64,000 bases of DNA from Stictocephala bisonia (Eukaryota > Arthropoda > Insecta > Hemiptera > Membracidae), in the NCBI GenBank assembly GCA_035578905.1, contig JAQJVL010000162.1:248001-312000 (forward strand). Direction: 5' to 3'. The translations under genes were made by a program, and so were the position numbers. Shown here one piece after another: positions 36,973-49,135 of the stretch; within the stretch, counting starts at the first letter, position 1; each line of letters opens with the position of its first letter. Under the pieces are notes generated by a model. The model worked only from the letters and a program-made list of their open reading frames with translations. It ran no database searches and had not been told where the DNA came from.

Positions 36973-37329
36973 ACGTGTCAAAAAATGTGCCTCTGTTCTT
37001 AGTTGTACAATAAGGTCTTAATTCTTCAATATTGTAAGCCTGGGGGGTAGGAAAGCCCTCAAAGTACGTTTTACCCCCCAAAAGAATAGCGAGAAGAGAT
37101 TAAATGATTCAGAAAGAAACAGCTGTTCAAATGTAAATACAGTAATGGTTTCCATAAAGTGTTGGGTGATTATACTAATAATAGGTGAAAATACTACATT
37201 CTTATATGTGTGTTTATACTAATAGGTAGTAACACAAGTAATGTGAGTGTGATACTGCAAATAAATTTAGTATTGTGATTTTACTACATAACCTACAGTT
37301 AACTTAATATTAATTGTAGTAAAAAGTCA

Positions 37330-37405
37330 CTGACCGAGCGCCGAGGTGTAACGAGCGCAGCGAGTTACGGGGTTGGCACGCAAAGCGTCCAGGGGTGTCC
37401 CCTAT
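37330..37405. repeat. Dispersed GC-rich repeat D, copy 1
   Basis: gaccgagcgccgaggtgtaa, gagcgcagcgagttacgg, ggttggcacgcaaagcgtcc and gggtgtccccta follow in order. The same order recurs at 45485-45558 in diverged form. The compact CG-rich text stands out against the AT-rich flanks. Element type unknown. Confidence 0.7.
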
Positions 37406-37673
37406 TTATATATTAATATTAATAATAAACGCATAATGATCCTTTTGATATATTATGAATTGAATATATATATGAATATATAAATAAATATTTTTGAACA
37501 GTGAAACCACATGAATCAAATATTATAATATAATAGGTCGAATAGTTTTACTTCTCAGATTATTCTTGTACATTTATAATTATACAAGAATAATCTTGTA
37601 CATTTATAATTGTAAATTTATATATAATACATAGTAAAAAAATATTTTACATTTATAATTGTACAAAATTTTC

Positions 37674-38115
37674 CCGACACAACTTTGTGCGTATTTCAAG
37701 GCAAATATGAACGATTACTAGAGTTTAGGAAGAGTGTAGCGGACCTGTTTAATCTTGCTACTAACTGAGTTTTATTTCTGCTTAGAAAGGGCCATTTATA
37801 ATTTGCCTAGCAACAAGGGCAACTAATAGATCTACAGCTTTACGTGGAATCCGAACCACGTAGTATTGGTCCGTTTTTCAGCTAATTGATAAAACTCATA
37901 CTCAGATATCTTTCCTAGACAACATATGGACACTCAATACCACCCAGAATGGAAAAACCAGACTTCTCTAATAATGCCCACGCCGATAGTAACCATTGAG
38001 CAGACGCCATATAATTATTAAGCTCAGTGTATAGAACAAATCGCCTACAATCTCCACAAAACTTTGTCCCTATGTAGCTGGATTACAGCACTACACCACT
38101 ATTGGCTGAAAGTTA
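37674..38115 (-). mobile_element. SINE A, near full-length, reverse-oriented
   Basis: On the minus strand the head (gtgctgtaatccagctacat), the aggcgatttgttctata box, the gtgtccatatg segment, the tacgtggttcggattccacg palindrome and the 3' part are all present in order, over about 440 bp. Beyond the tail it shares caactttgtgcgtattt with the 24285 copy. Confidence 0.85.
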
Positions 38116-39679
38116 GTGTTTGGTAATTCATATATCCATAAATAGTTTTTCCGTTATAATTAGTTATTATATATGAAATTATTCCACTTTGTAATCATAG
38201 TCAGATTCTCTAAGGTCAAATGTTGCCACTTAACAATATATTATTAAATAAAACGATATAATTTTACCTATACTGTATTTAATATACGAAATATATTACT
38301 TATTTGCCAGATTAATAACAATAGACTTTAGTTGACAGTTTATATAAATTTCAGTTTACAGGCTGAAGTAGAATGATGTACCTGGAAAGTTTGTGTGTTC
38401 AGAGAAAACAAAGTATCATCGTTGGAAACTTAATCATGACGCTGTTTGCATTTAATTAGGTAATTCTCTTGTGACTTCACTTGTTTTCTCTGTAAAGGCT
38501 CCAATTATGGATTTAACTATGAATATATTAATGGTGGTCGATCAAATATTATTGTTTGAATATTTTTTCTATAAAAGTGTTACTTATGAGTGGTAACTGT
38601 GATGTGGGATACGTTTGTAAAGCATTCTTTATCGAGATATGGTAACCTAAAGAAGTTAATTTAGCCTTTATAGGTACTCAATTTGATTTATTCTTTTTAA
38701 AGTAAAACCAACAATTTATCTATGTATAATATATGTACTAGTTTTAGATTTAAATTTTTATAATCATATCTTTGGCTGGAAGAGTAGATTATATATACGA
38801 ATTTCGTTGGTAGAGTTTACATAAATCGCCCCTTTTAAATTTGAGAGTTATGTACTTTTCTTCCGAAAAAATCTAACACGTAAATTAAAGGCAATGAATG
38901 TACGTGCTGACGTAGCATCTGCAGCAATTGATGCATGTTTGCATTCCATATGTTCCAAAAATGGTGTTTACGCTTAAATATGGCTACATCAATAACACTG
39001 ATCGGGTCAATATTAGGGTTATTAACGATAGTTACACAGGCTATTCATTTATTTTCCAATAAACGCAGTAATAAATGGAACTAAAATTTCCGTTTTAGTA
39101 ACAAATAAATTTAAATCAAAGTATAATTAAGTGTTGGTGTTTAGAGTGTCTCACAAATCTAAAATAACTTTAAAAAAGAATTTTAAAATCATTTTAGCTG
39201 ATAGTGTCGCGAAACGAAGTCACGATTTTTAGTTACCAATGATTTGAGATACATTTTCTCTTATCTTGATTATGTGGGCATTTTTTAAAGCTACATATCT
39301 TACTAATCTTCAGTATATTAGAGAGATAGGACATCAGCAATCTTATCTTAAAAGACAAGTTCACCAACATCAGAGTAGTAGTCACAACACAAAATAAACA
39401 CTCACAAATTTTCAACTCCACTGGGGTTTTCTTTGGGGGGGGGGGGGATTACTCTGGTCACTGGCATTTCTTGAGGTATCCAATAAATGTATTAATTTAA
39501 CCAATAAGAATGTATTGTACTTAGTTGAAAGAGAGAAAAGTAATGATAATTAAAAAATATACAGTCTTTACATAAAAATGTGTCATTAAATAATTGAGAG
39601 AGAACAACAATGACACTTGATGACAAACACCTTCGCCTGTAGCGTGGTGCTGGTGTTTCCGCCTGTAACGAGGGAACGC
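38116..39679. other. No gene recognised
   Basis: AT-rich. A G12 tract lies near 39436. No supported gene. Confidence 0.5.
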
Positions 39680-39745
39680 AGTGACCCACCCATACACGTA
39701 CGGTGGTACTGGCCCAACCGCTCTGCCATACACGCACAGTGGTAA
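39680..39745 (-). repeat. Diverged monomers of the 36-bp minisatellite
   Basis: cccacccatacacgtacggt followed by ggtactggccc, then a second partial unit ccatacacgcacagtggta. The minus-strand open frames here (VYGWV-type peptides) derive from this repeat and are not genes. Confidence 0.6.
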
Positions 39746-40254
39746 CTCTATAAAACGTATCGACGGTAAAAGAACTGCGCCGTATTCCACGAATTGGCTA
39801 GCGGCTGTAACTTTAAGGACTAATCGTTTCGGAAGATTTACCACAAATATATTTAATCAATTTAATGCAACTTGATATAGGTGATATAAACACTATATAT
39901 AGGTGGTATAAATAAATATAACATATATTTGTGTCTGTTATTTTAACAACTAATTATATATAATTTGAACAAACCAATAATAAATAAACTACTTGATACT
40001 AAACAGCTGTGTTCTTGGAAATTACATATAATAAGTTGGTAAATTAGTCATAGTATACTAATTTAATATCAAATAATGTGTATTTTTAGTTCGTTACATT
40101 TATGAATGCTTTGCTGAAACTTTCTATACTTTTATCTTTTACTATGAAACAGAAGTAAAAGAATTTTTACAACAAATATTTTTTATGTGCTTGAGAAAAA
40201 TGATCAGTCTATTTTCGCTTAGGTCACGAGCACATAAAACGCAAATTACACACT

Positions 40255-40645
40255 ACGTGCATGGATGGGTGTGAGGGTCATTACCATCGTACGTGTATGT
40301 GTGGTTAGGTAGGTCAATATCAATATTCGTGTATGAGTAGGTGGGTGGGTCAATACCAATATTCGTGTTTGATTAGGTGGTTGGGTCAATACTAATATTC
40401 ATGTATGAGTAGGTGAGTGGGTCAATACCAATATTCGTGTTTGAGTAGGTGGGTGGGTCAATACCAAAATACGTGTATGGGTGGGTGGGTGTGTCAATAC
40501 CAATATACATGTATAGCGGGTGGATATTTCAATACCAATATACGTATATGGGTGGGTGGGTGGTTCAATACAAATATACGTGTGTTTTAAAACAAATATA
40601 CGTGTATGGGATAGGCGGGTGGGTTAATACATTGTACAAATACGT
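40255..40645 (+). repeat. 36-bp minisatellite (GGGTGGGTCAATACC), ~10 copies
   Basis: The unit approximates gtcaataccaatattcgtg followed by tatgagtaggtgggtgg, with spacing of about 36 bp and 10-20% divergence. Open frames such as 40449-40703 are translations of the repeat. Monomers of the same unit occur elsewhere in the window in both orientations, so the array probably expanded inside a dispersed element. Confidence 0.9.
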
Positions 40646-40739
40646 GTACAAATTTAAAATTTCGAAGTACCATATGAACAATGTAATCAAGTCTAATATA
40701 TAACTATGTATTCGGTTAATAAAGGGTGTGAACCAAGAT

Positions 40740-40860
40740 AAACCGTGAGAAGGGATCTCTGTGTTCAAGGGTCAAGGGTTTACCCTTCCCAACCTCCTGA
40801 ATCACAGCCGTAAACTAAGATATATACAGTTAGGGACTCTGTTTTACATTCTGGATCTCT
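40740..40860 (+). repeat. Composite repeat X, block B, copy 1
   Basis: gggtcaagggtttacccttc (an imperfect palindrome) followed by aacctcctga and gggactctgttttac. The block recurs at 61195-61300 in the same position relative to the minisatellite and block C. Confidence 0.65.
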
Positions 40861-41364
40861 ACCAAACATCTCGCATCTAAGTTAGGGTTTTCAATAACCT
40901 AAGCATGTTGAAAATTAAATATATATTTAATCAAAACCTTTGTATTATCAGAGACGTAAATAAAAAGGCTTAGCACTAACAATGTTAACCTTATCGTTGT
41001 TTACCTGTCTGTATTTGGCATCGATATTTAACTTTAGTTAAATACCATGTAAATAGTTATTCATTTAAATAAGTACTTTCTATTTTGACTGTACGCATTA
41101 ATTTAATTTGAGTAGTAGAAACAAAATGTGAATCTAAAATCTGATTATAAGATTTACCTTAACTGTTAAACTATGAAGTAAAATAACTCTACTATTACTA
41201 AAATAAATACACATTACTAGCTGACAGCACTTATTTTTATATCCTGCAGCTTTATTCAGGATGTAATTTCAAATAATCTTGTCAATAGTAAACATATATT
41301 AGGGCCATAAAATACAACGTATTTGATGATGATCCTCTCCACCCCAACACATATAAAACTCGTG

Positions 41365-41530
41365 TGCCAATATTTAAATACCCACCAACTCATAGACCTA
41401 CAGTGATACCGACCCACCCACCCACCCATACACCTATAGTGGTACCTCACCCTGCTGCCGTTCCCCTGGACAACAAAATCTCATAGTCTAGAAAATCCCA
41501 AAAGTCTAATTTAGGGGAGTCTCTATGATA
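41365..41530. repeat. Minisatellite monomers (minus) plus block C, copy 1
   Basis: gacccacccacccacccata and a second unit, in reverse orientation to the 40255 array, precede a block with ctgctgccgttcccctggac, tagtctagaaaatccc and ttaggggagtctct. The latter recurs at 61541-61625. Confidence 0.65.
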
Positions 41531-41910
41531 AAAAAGCTAACATCACTTCAATTTACACGAAATTCTGGTCAGTGGTTCCAAAGATTTAATTATGAGCGAG
41601 TAAAGTTTTTTTTTTTTTTTATTCTATAATAATTAGTAGTAAGAAGTCAATGATTTTTTAAATGTCCATTTATTGATTTTTTTAAAACTTTAATCTAGTA
41701 GATAGATTAAACATTAACTCCTTTGAATATAAATCATGAGTTATATAATTTCAATATCCTCCTATGCGTTCTATTTCAACAGTTAACAAGTCAGGTGTAT
41801 GTTTCGATAACTATAAAATATAATTACGACTGGTGAGCATTTTTTAAACTAATACTTGCTAAGCTTGTTTTTAAATTATTATTTATTATAAGTTAAAATT
41901 ACTCATAATT

Positions 41911-42125
41911 TTACGTATTGTAAAATGTACAATATACAGCGTGTACACTTATTTTACGTATTGTAAAATGTACAATATACAGCGTGTACACTTATTTTAC
42001 GTATTGTAAAATGTACAATATACAGCGTGTACACTTATTTTACGTATTGTAAAATGTACAATATACAGCGTGTACACTTATTTTACGTATTGTAAAATGT
42101 ACAATATACAGCGTGTACACTTATT
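41911..42125. repeat. 43-bp tandem repeat, 5 nearly identical copies
   Basis: Units start at 41911, 41954, 41997, 42040 and 42083. Each contains the hairpin tattgta-aaatg-tacaata and the palindrome gtgtacac. The copies are effectively identical, so expansion is recent. Confidence 0.97.
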
Positions 42126-42954
42126 TTATAAAACATTGACTGGGCAAAAGTTACCAAATAAAAAATAATGTTGTTAAATAATACCTCTTAGAGTTTAATC
42201 TTATATTGAAAATGATCATGAAATAAATATCGGAGTAACGCAACTGAGTATATACCATTTTTCAAAAATCAATAAATTAAAGTATCCTTAAAACTATATT
42301 ATAGTGGTACCAAATTATTTGTTTAATATGGAAAATTGCATTATCATTTGTTGAACTAACTACGAAATATGATAATTCATTATTTTATGAAGCTTGAATT
42401 TTACTGAAATATAATAAACTATTTATGAAAAATACTTTCGTCGTTAATGTATGATTTGTTCAAAATTAGGTAACTTTTAAAACAGTTTGAAAGTGATATT
42501 TGTGATTTGATATAAAGTTCCTACCTCAATGTTATATCCCACAAACATTGAGGTTAATAGATTCACAAGTTTAAAATGTGAAATTAAAAAAGTAAAAAAT
42601 TAAAAAAAAATTATTTCTACTGAATTATGTTTCAAAGGACATGTTGACTCATTAATAATGAGGACTCATTAGTCGAATTATTTGATAGTGTAAAATTATT
42701 TTAAAAATAACATTTAAATCCACATTTATTTCAATGGAAGGTTTTATATATCCAAATAAACGATCCAATTTAACAAATAAGTCTTTAAATTTCAACAGGG
42801 GGACATTAGTTATTTGTATATTAAAATATAACAATTAATAACAATATGTATATGCTTACAGTGGACTTTCGAAATGAAGATAATTGGATTTTAATAGGAT
42901 TTGTAAAATATATTACCTCATATTACAGTCGTTTTGCATATCATATTACCCAAG
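42126..42954. other. No gene recognised
   Basis: AT-rich; no supported feature. Confidence 0.55.
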
Positions 42955-43020
42955 GAAGGTGGTATATTTGGTTAATCCAATATCCGGTTAATCCATTCGT
43001 CGGTTAATCCAATAAGGAGT
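42955..43020. mobile_element. Possible pogo/Tigger-like terminus
   Basis: Three repeats of ggttaatcca (in ttggttaatccaatatccgg, ggttaatccattcg and ggttaatccaat) resemble the ATTAACCGG/AATCCGA-rich ends of pogo-type elements. No matching opposite end or transposase was found. Confidence 0.3.
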
Positions 43021-45484
43021 AAAATAGAATTAATTAAAAGCATCGCTTGGTTAAATAACAAGACATCTCCTTTCTGCGTTGAGGTGTTGTACGCTAGTGA
43101 AACTCCTATAGGTATGATGTAATTTGTCTGATATAATTACATTTGTAAACGTTGAATGATTGAATAGTATTAACAACTCTGAAGTATTTGGAACACTTTA
43201 GTTTTTAGCATTTAAAATAAGCAAATGTGCAGGAATTTTATCAGATTTTATTAGCATCATATAGCTAAATTTATTGAATTTAAATTGTGTAAACAATCAA
43301 TGTCAATTTTTTACTAAGAAAAATTGAAAAATTATGATCAATTCAGTGGACACTCATATAATATTGTTATAAAAATTAATTAGTATTTATGTTAAATAGC
43401 TAGATTTAAATACCCTTGGACGATAATTAATACAAACAAATTAATATATTATAAAATTAAATAACTAATATTAATAAATTGAAAACTTCACAAATATTAT
43501 TGTTTAACAATTATTTCTAAGCGACTGTTTCGTAAATTTACAAATATTTTAACAAATCATAATGTTTTACACCACTGCTACAAAATATTTATGTATTTTA
43601 TATGTATGAAAAATACGTATATACTGTATTTAGTAAAGTGTAGGATAAATATATAAGATTTATGATAAATTCTAGAATGAAATATATGGTATTATAAAGT
43701 CAAAGATTTTTGATTCTTTTAAATGGATTTTCAAAAAATCCTGTGTACTACTAACAAAATTATAAAACAGAACAACTTACAATAGATACAAAATAAGATA
43801 GGCCTGCTTTTTATAGTAACAGGGAGAATTTTATTTCTGTGTAATAGTTCTTGTTGAATTTGTGAAAATTTGAAATTTTTAAATAAAACACCTTTAATTG
43901 TATTAAAAACTTATTAGGTACATAAATATTAAAGAATGCAGTACCATACGTTATGGTAGGATTATTATTAATATTAAACAAATATTCGCTGAAAAATGTA
44001 AATTGGTATCGTATAAAAATCTTTCATAGCTAAAGAATTCTTCAGCTCTTATTACACACAAAAGTCAATTTGTCTGCTAGTTGTTGCTCGAACTTAAAAA
44101 TATTTATATTACTATGCGTTGGCATGATTTAAAAAATATATTTGTCTCTTAAAAGTTTCTACTAACATTTAATAATTTTTATATGTTCACATTTAAAAAA
44201 CATTAAATGACTGCGGTTTCAATAAGGACTATTGTGCATAAATGTCACTTTTAAAGAACCTGAAAACTAAAAATATCAACAGTCTTGATTTTGGATTAAG
44301 TCAATTCTAAGATACTTATCATTTTGTGAAAATAGTCAGATAGACGGTAAACGGTGGAACCAGACCATATGTTCAAATTACCTTTTTTGTGAAATAAAAA
44401 CTACATTTATGACCAATAAATAATATATACATAAAATAAAATATACAATATAAAATACTGGTGTCTTAGTGTTTAAATATTGATCCCACCTCACAGAGCT
44501 GGTAACTATTCAACATCTATTTCTTCCATTGAATAAAGACCAGGATATCTCACCACATGGATGGGGATATGCCCATAAAACTATAATATATTACTTAATT
44601 AAGTATTCCAAAAAACTCTAAATTGTATCTAACCCAAGAAAATTTATAGTATTACATGAATATTATTGTTACGAGATTCTGTTTATTAGTTAACTAATAA
44701 TAGTTATTAGTTAATAGTTATTAGTTAACTGGCATATACTAACTAATAATTATGTATGTTTCAGGTGTGCACAGAACTGATATATTTACACTCCTCAAGT
44801 GCAGGTAACTGTAACAAATAGTTATATCAGTGATGAAAGGTAAGATGACAGTTATTTTGTCATTCAAAAACTAAGATATTACAAAAATATAACACTGGAA
44901 TCACTATAAAAATGTATGTAAACAATTAGTGTATTTTTTACCTTACGTAAAAATAACTATTTGTATTTAAGTTAAAAATGTTAATGAAACTTAAACTATA
45001 TTTGTTTACTAAATGGTTTAAGTTAGACTAAAACTTTCATCATTAAGTAAATGGCTATTTACATTATCATTATCACTTACATCCTTTAATATTTGTAATT
45101 TCTTATTAAGCTTACTATATTATATTCCATTATACGTGTAATTTCCAAATCAAGAGTATCGTCTAGCAAAGACCAATCCCTTTTCTCATATTCCTAAATA
45201 AATCTCACATGAATTTCGTGACTCTTAAATGTCAAGTTCGTCTCTTTTGTGATGGAAATCTTTGAGTTATTTAAAAAAAGTTGTTTAGCTTGTTGTTTCG
45301 TTTTACTACCTGCTACAGAATTGGATTTAAGTTTCACATTAACGTATTTAGGTATTAAATCATGCTGCAAGTTTCATAATTAAACCTTATGAAAGTTGCT
45401 TAAAATATTTGCTAAAATATTAACCCATTTTGAAATAACAAATCATTTCAAGACAAATCTATGAAGAAAAAGCCAAAAGCATAC
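43021..45484. other. No gene recognised
   Basis: AT-rich, only very short frames. A cluster of gttattagttaa words at 44685-44735 forms a small direct and inverted repeat. Confidence 0.5.
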
Positions 45485-45558
45485 AAGCGACGTCACTCGA
45501 GCGTAGTGAGTTATGGAGTTGGCACGTGAAACGTGAAGAGGAGTCCCCTAGTATTTTA
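45485..45558. repeat. Dispersed GC-rich repeat D, copy 2
   Basis: cactcgagcgtagtgagtta, ggagttggcacgtgaaacgt and gagtccccta match copy 1 at 37330-37405 in order with substitutions. Confidence 0.65.
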
Positions 45559-46162
45559 ACAAAAGATGTACTTTATTGCATATTGTTCAATATTAACCTT
45601 ATCATTTGAGGAAATGTAATTCAAACAACACACACCAACATTATTCTATTGAAATGTCCAACTAGCAGACAAGAACAATCCCAGCTGGATTGTAGAGACA
45701 ATTGCCTGTAGAAATGTGGCAGAGCCGAGTTTCATTTCACACAATGACGCCTCTTTCAGCCTTATTACTTAGAGAAAGGAAACGTTCATCGTTTACTAAC
45801 AATATATACTTAGATATAATACTAATTTAACACTCTTCAACCTAAGGCTGCAATTGGGTATGAGGAAAACATTAACGTGTGGAAAGGAAAAAAAAGGAAC
45901 AAGTAATTTCAAAACCATTCCACTTTACCTTATTTTGAAGTCAAAATTTAAAGCCATAGGTTTGCTAAAAGTATATTATTTATTTATTTTAAGCATCAAA
46001 CAGTTCTTTTAATTATTTAATATTTTATGCCAAACAAAATCATCTATTTTTTTAATACACCAGATCAATGTAATTTTCCAAGTGAAATAAAGTATTTGCT
46101 ATAAAAATCAACATCCAGGTTTTTTTTTTAAATATGTAGAGCAGCCATAAATTACTACGCAG

Positions 46163-46682
46163 TCTGAGCCCAAGGTTCCTATACAACAGGTTTTTTTCAT
46201 ACAAGTACGCATCCGTATTGCGCAGGTAGCAATTACGTCATAGGGAGGCCTCAGCTGTGTTTTTTCTACCTGCACTGTTGTAAACAAAACAAACCGGAAA
46301 AATGTATAACATCTGATATTCATACTCTCGATGACACTTCCGTCTCCGTTGTTGATTAATTTTGAGTATGGTGTTTAATAATGTGGTATATCTTTGTTTT
46401 GAATAATTGTGAATTCATACGACTATGTTTGTAAAATGCCTGAAGTGATCTGTGCCGTTGGAGTTTGTATTAAAATCATAAATTTGAATAATTCCAAAAT
46501 ACACTTGAAAACAATGCAGTAATGGTTTTTAGTATGTAGTTTTAATTGATCAGCATGCTTTGTTGGAGGCACAGAGTAAGTAATTCACTGTGGTCGGAGG
46601 TCTCCTTCTGACGTCAAAACACGGCTTATATAGACCATATGAGAATAAGACAACCTGTTGTATAGGAACCTTGGTCTGAACC
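46163..46682. mobile_element. ~0.5-kb DNA element with CAAGGTTCCTATACAACAGG ends
   Basis: The left end caaggttcctatacaacagg (46171) and the complement of the right end (near 46651-46673) are identical over 20 bp. The flanks tctgagcc (46163-46170) and tctgaacc (46675-46682) look like an 8-bp target duplication with one difference. Eight-base duplications occur with hAT and P-type transposons. The interior has no transposase; the 71-codon minus frame at 46108-46323 runs across the left end and is treated as chance. Confidence 0.75.
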
Positions 46683-46762
46683 AGCTTTGACTCAGTGTGG
46701 CTATTTACACTTGTTTCACTTCCATTGGTTTGAAATCATCCAAGCCGACGTGCTGTGCCTTG

Positions 46763-46782
46763 AAAAAAAAAAAAAAAAAAAA
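46763..46782 (+). repeat. Poly-A tract (20 A)
   Basis: An uninterrupted A run shortly after the short TIR element. Confidence 0.85.
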
Positions 46783-46892
46783 CGAAAATAGGCTCTTCAT
46801 TTATGGGAGTGGTACTGTCTTAATTGGCAATTTTTAAATCTATTTATTCCCAAGATGCCAATCGTCAATATATAGGCAAACATTTATTTCAA

Positions 46893-47020
46893 ATGTGATG
46901 AGTGTAGATGAGAGAATGTAGTCTTTGTTACGAAGGCCGACTATTTGTGAGGAAGTGTCACTAATTAATAACCCAATAAAAAAAATAACAGCCGGTGGTT
47001 ATCAGCTGATACGTTTAAAA
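46893..47020 (-). mobile_element. SINE C, reverse-oriented fragment
   Basis: On the minus strand, agctgataaccaccggctgt, then gacacttcctcacaaatagt, then acgaagactacattctct match the 61725-61990 copy in order. The tRNA-like head is missing. Confidence 0.7.
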
Positions 47021-47656
47021 ATTGGCTATGATTTTATTTAGGATCGAACTGAGAATATTTATCGTACTACATAGGCTTTATTCAGCAACGTTACCAATCA
47101 CTGTCTGTTTAAATTTTTATTATATTTGGTTACATAAGCATGTTTAATAAATCAATGTCTGTGCATTTTATTATTTTAATACATATGTTTACATCTAGAC
47201 CAATTATGTTTTACAAAATTAAATAATAAATTATTATTATGAGAATATAGTGAACGAATCTCTTCAATAAACAATTATGCAGTTGTTTCTTGAAGCAACA
47301 CTCGGAACATATGCATATTTTGGTGAACATATGCATCAAAATAATGCTGAGATAAATTTTATCTGATTTAAATAGATAATTGAGAGATTAGGTTTCTATT
47401 CAGATAAAGTATTTACTAATGAATATCTGACTATGTAGTGCATATTTTTCTTTATAGTACCTAAATGAGCAAAATGGGTTTTTGTTGATTACCTAAACAA
47501 GAGGATAGAAGAATGTTGGTTATTTTTTTTGTGTAACAAACAATTAATTTAGCTACCTAGTTTTTTAACAAGAAATACAATTTTTCTTCAAGAGCTTTTA
47601 TTATAAGAATAATTATAGTATATTAAGTATTAATTAATCATTTTACACAGTAAAAA

Positions 47657-48031
47657 TATGAGGACCTCTAACATAAAATACGAGGACCTCTAACATAAAA
47701 TACAAGGACCTCTAACATAAAATACAAGGACCTCTAACATAAAATACAAGGACCTCTAATATAAAATACAAGGACCTCTAATATAAAATACAAGGACCTC
47801 TAACATAAAATACAAGGACCTCTAACATAAAATACGAGGACCTCTAACATAAAATACGAGGACCTCTAACATAAAATACAAGGACCTCTAACATAAAATA
47901 CAAGGACCTCTAACATAAAATACAAGGACCTCTAACATAAAATACAAGGACCTCTAACATAAAATACAAGGACCTCTTACATAAAATACAAGGACCTCTA
48001 ACATAAAATACAAGGACCTCTAACATAAAAT
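47657..48031. repeat. 22-bp tandem repeat, 17 copies
   Basis: The unit aggacctctaacataaaata plus a c-a/g step, counted 17 times by the acctct core. Copies differ only by occasional single substitutions (taatat, cttacat, acgag). AT-rich microenvironment; no reading-frame conservation. Confidence 0.97.
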
Positions 48032-48304
48032 CATAAGTTTGTACATAACATAACATACGTAACATAAGTTTATAAAATAACAACTTAATAGTAGCTTAAG
48101 AAACAAGACAAAATAATTTAGTAAAAATAATTTGTCTTTAAAACTCCAACTATATAATTTTTTACTATATGAGGCTTCGTTGCTGTGCAGAAGACAGTTA
48201 TGCTTTAGAATTTTGAGGGGAATATTTTTAAATTAGATCGAATTTCCTTTGATAAGAGCTCATTAAAAACGATTGAACACTATTATTTAATGTATTACAA
48301 ATGA

Positions 48305-48440
48305 ATTGGGCATGGGGAGAGCCAGTGGCTGAGACTTTTAAGACGTCAGGACTTTGTACCAGAGTTAGAGGTAGTGTAGGTTGGAATCCTGGCCTTTGAC
48401 TGTTGTTATTTTGTTTTTGTTTCAGTAATGTGAATATTAT
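48305..48440 (+). mobile_element. SINE B, 5' part (tRNA-Leu/Ser-like)
   Basis: ccagtggctgagacttttaa (A-box side), gacgtcaggactttgtacc and ggttggaatcctggcc (B box) lie at tRNA-like spacing with an extra variable arm, as in class II tRNAs. It ends soon after the head; the next SINE B begins within 30 bp. Confidence 0.75.
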
Positions 48441-48458
48441 TGAAAGAAACAATATCCA

Positions 48459-48672
48459 ACTCTAGTGGGCTAGTGGTCTAAGGTCTCAGGACTTTGTACC
48501 TAAGTTAGAGGTAGCAAGATTCGAATCCTGGCCTTGATTGATAGTTTTTAGCAGTAACATTCACCTTGTACTGTGATGGTTCTCCCCTTACTGTGATACG
48601 TTACCCGCACAGATAAATAGTCTATGGAGAAAGAGTGGAGTAAATGTTAAGAGAAAATCGGCTTCTCCTTTG
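48459..48672 (+). mobile_element. SINE B, full copy
   Basis: Head tagtgggctagtggtctaag with B box gattcgaatcctggcc, then a body with ttcaccttgtactgtgatgg and ggttctccccttactgtg, and end aaaatcggcttctcc. It matches 63395-63625 over its whole length. It is not a functional tRNA gene: the acceptor stem does not close and the anticodon region is irregular. Confidence 0.85.
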
Positions 48673-48681
48673 AAATATATA

Positions 48682-49135
48682 CAGGGTGGGAAAAATAATA
48701 CGGAAACACTTCCACAGCTTTTGTATTACCTCTTTTGTAAAAGTGAAATATTGTATATCATCATGGTTACAAAGAACATACCTTTATACCTTTTGGCACC
48801 ATTAACAACATTTCATCTGTTCAGGGGGACAGTCCAGAGCGAAAATCTTCAGTATAAGCCTAGATTTGGTATCAAATGAAAGGTCTTTTCAAGATAAGTT
48901 AATAGCCACAAACAGGTCTTTGAAAGGTTTATCCTTTCCAGAGTAGCGACCACTTGAATTTCAAAGAAACTCATTTGAACAAATTGATTCTCCACTATTG
49001 ACGGTTTCAAGTAAATTATTCTGATACAAAATTATACTTTATGGAACAACATCATTTAAAAAAATATATATCTAGAATTATTTATGGAAAAAAATAGCGT
49101 TGTTGTGAAACCATTTCCATATGTTTTCCACTCTT
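48682..49135. mobile_element. MITE with CAGGGTGGGA-type ends, TA-flanked
   Basis: The left end cagggtgggaaaaataatac and the complement of the right end, aagagtggaaaacatatgga, are imperfect inverted repeats, with TA outside both. The interior has no significant frame (48670-48879 spans the left border and is chance). Confidence 0.5.

Noticed and set aside
39492..39875. Overlapping frames with VYGWV peptides
   Set aside because: They translate minisatellite monomers; the same peptide text appears in every copy of the repeat.
47657..48031. CRISPR-like short repeats
   Set aside because: No spacers; plain tandem minisatellite.
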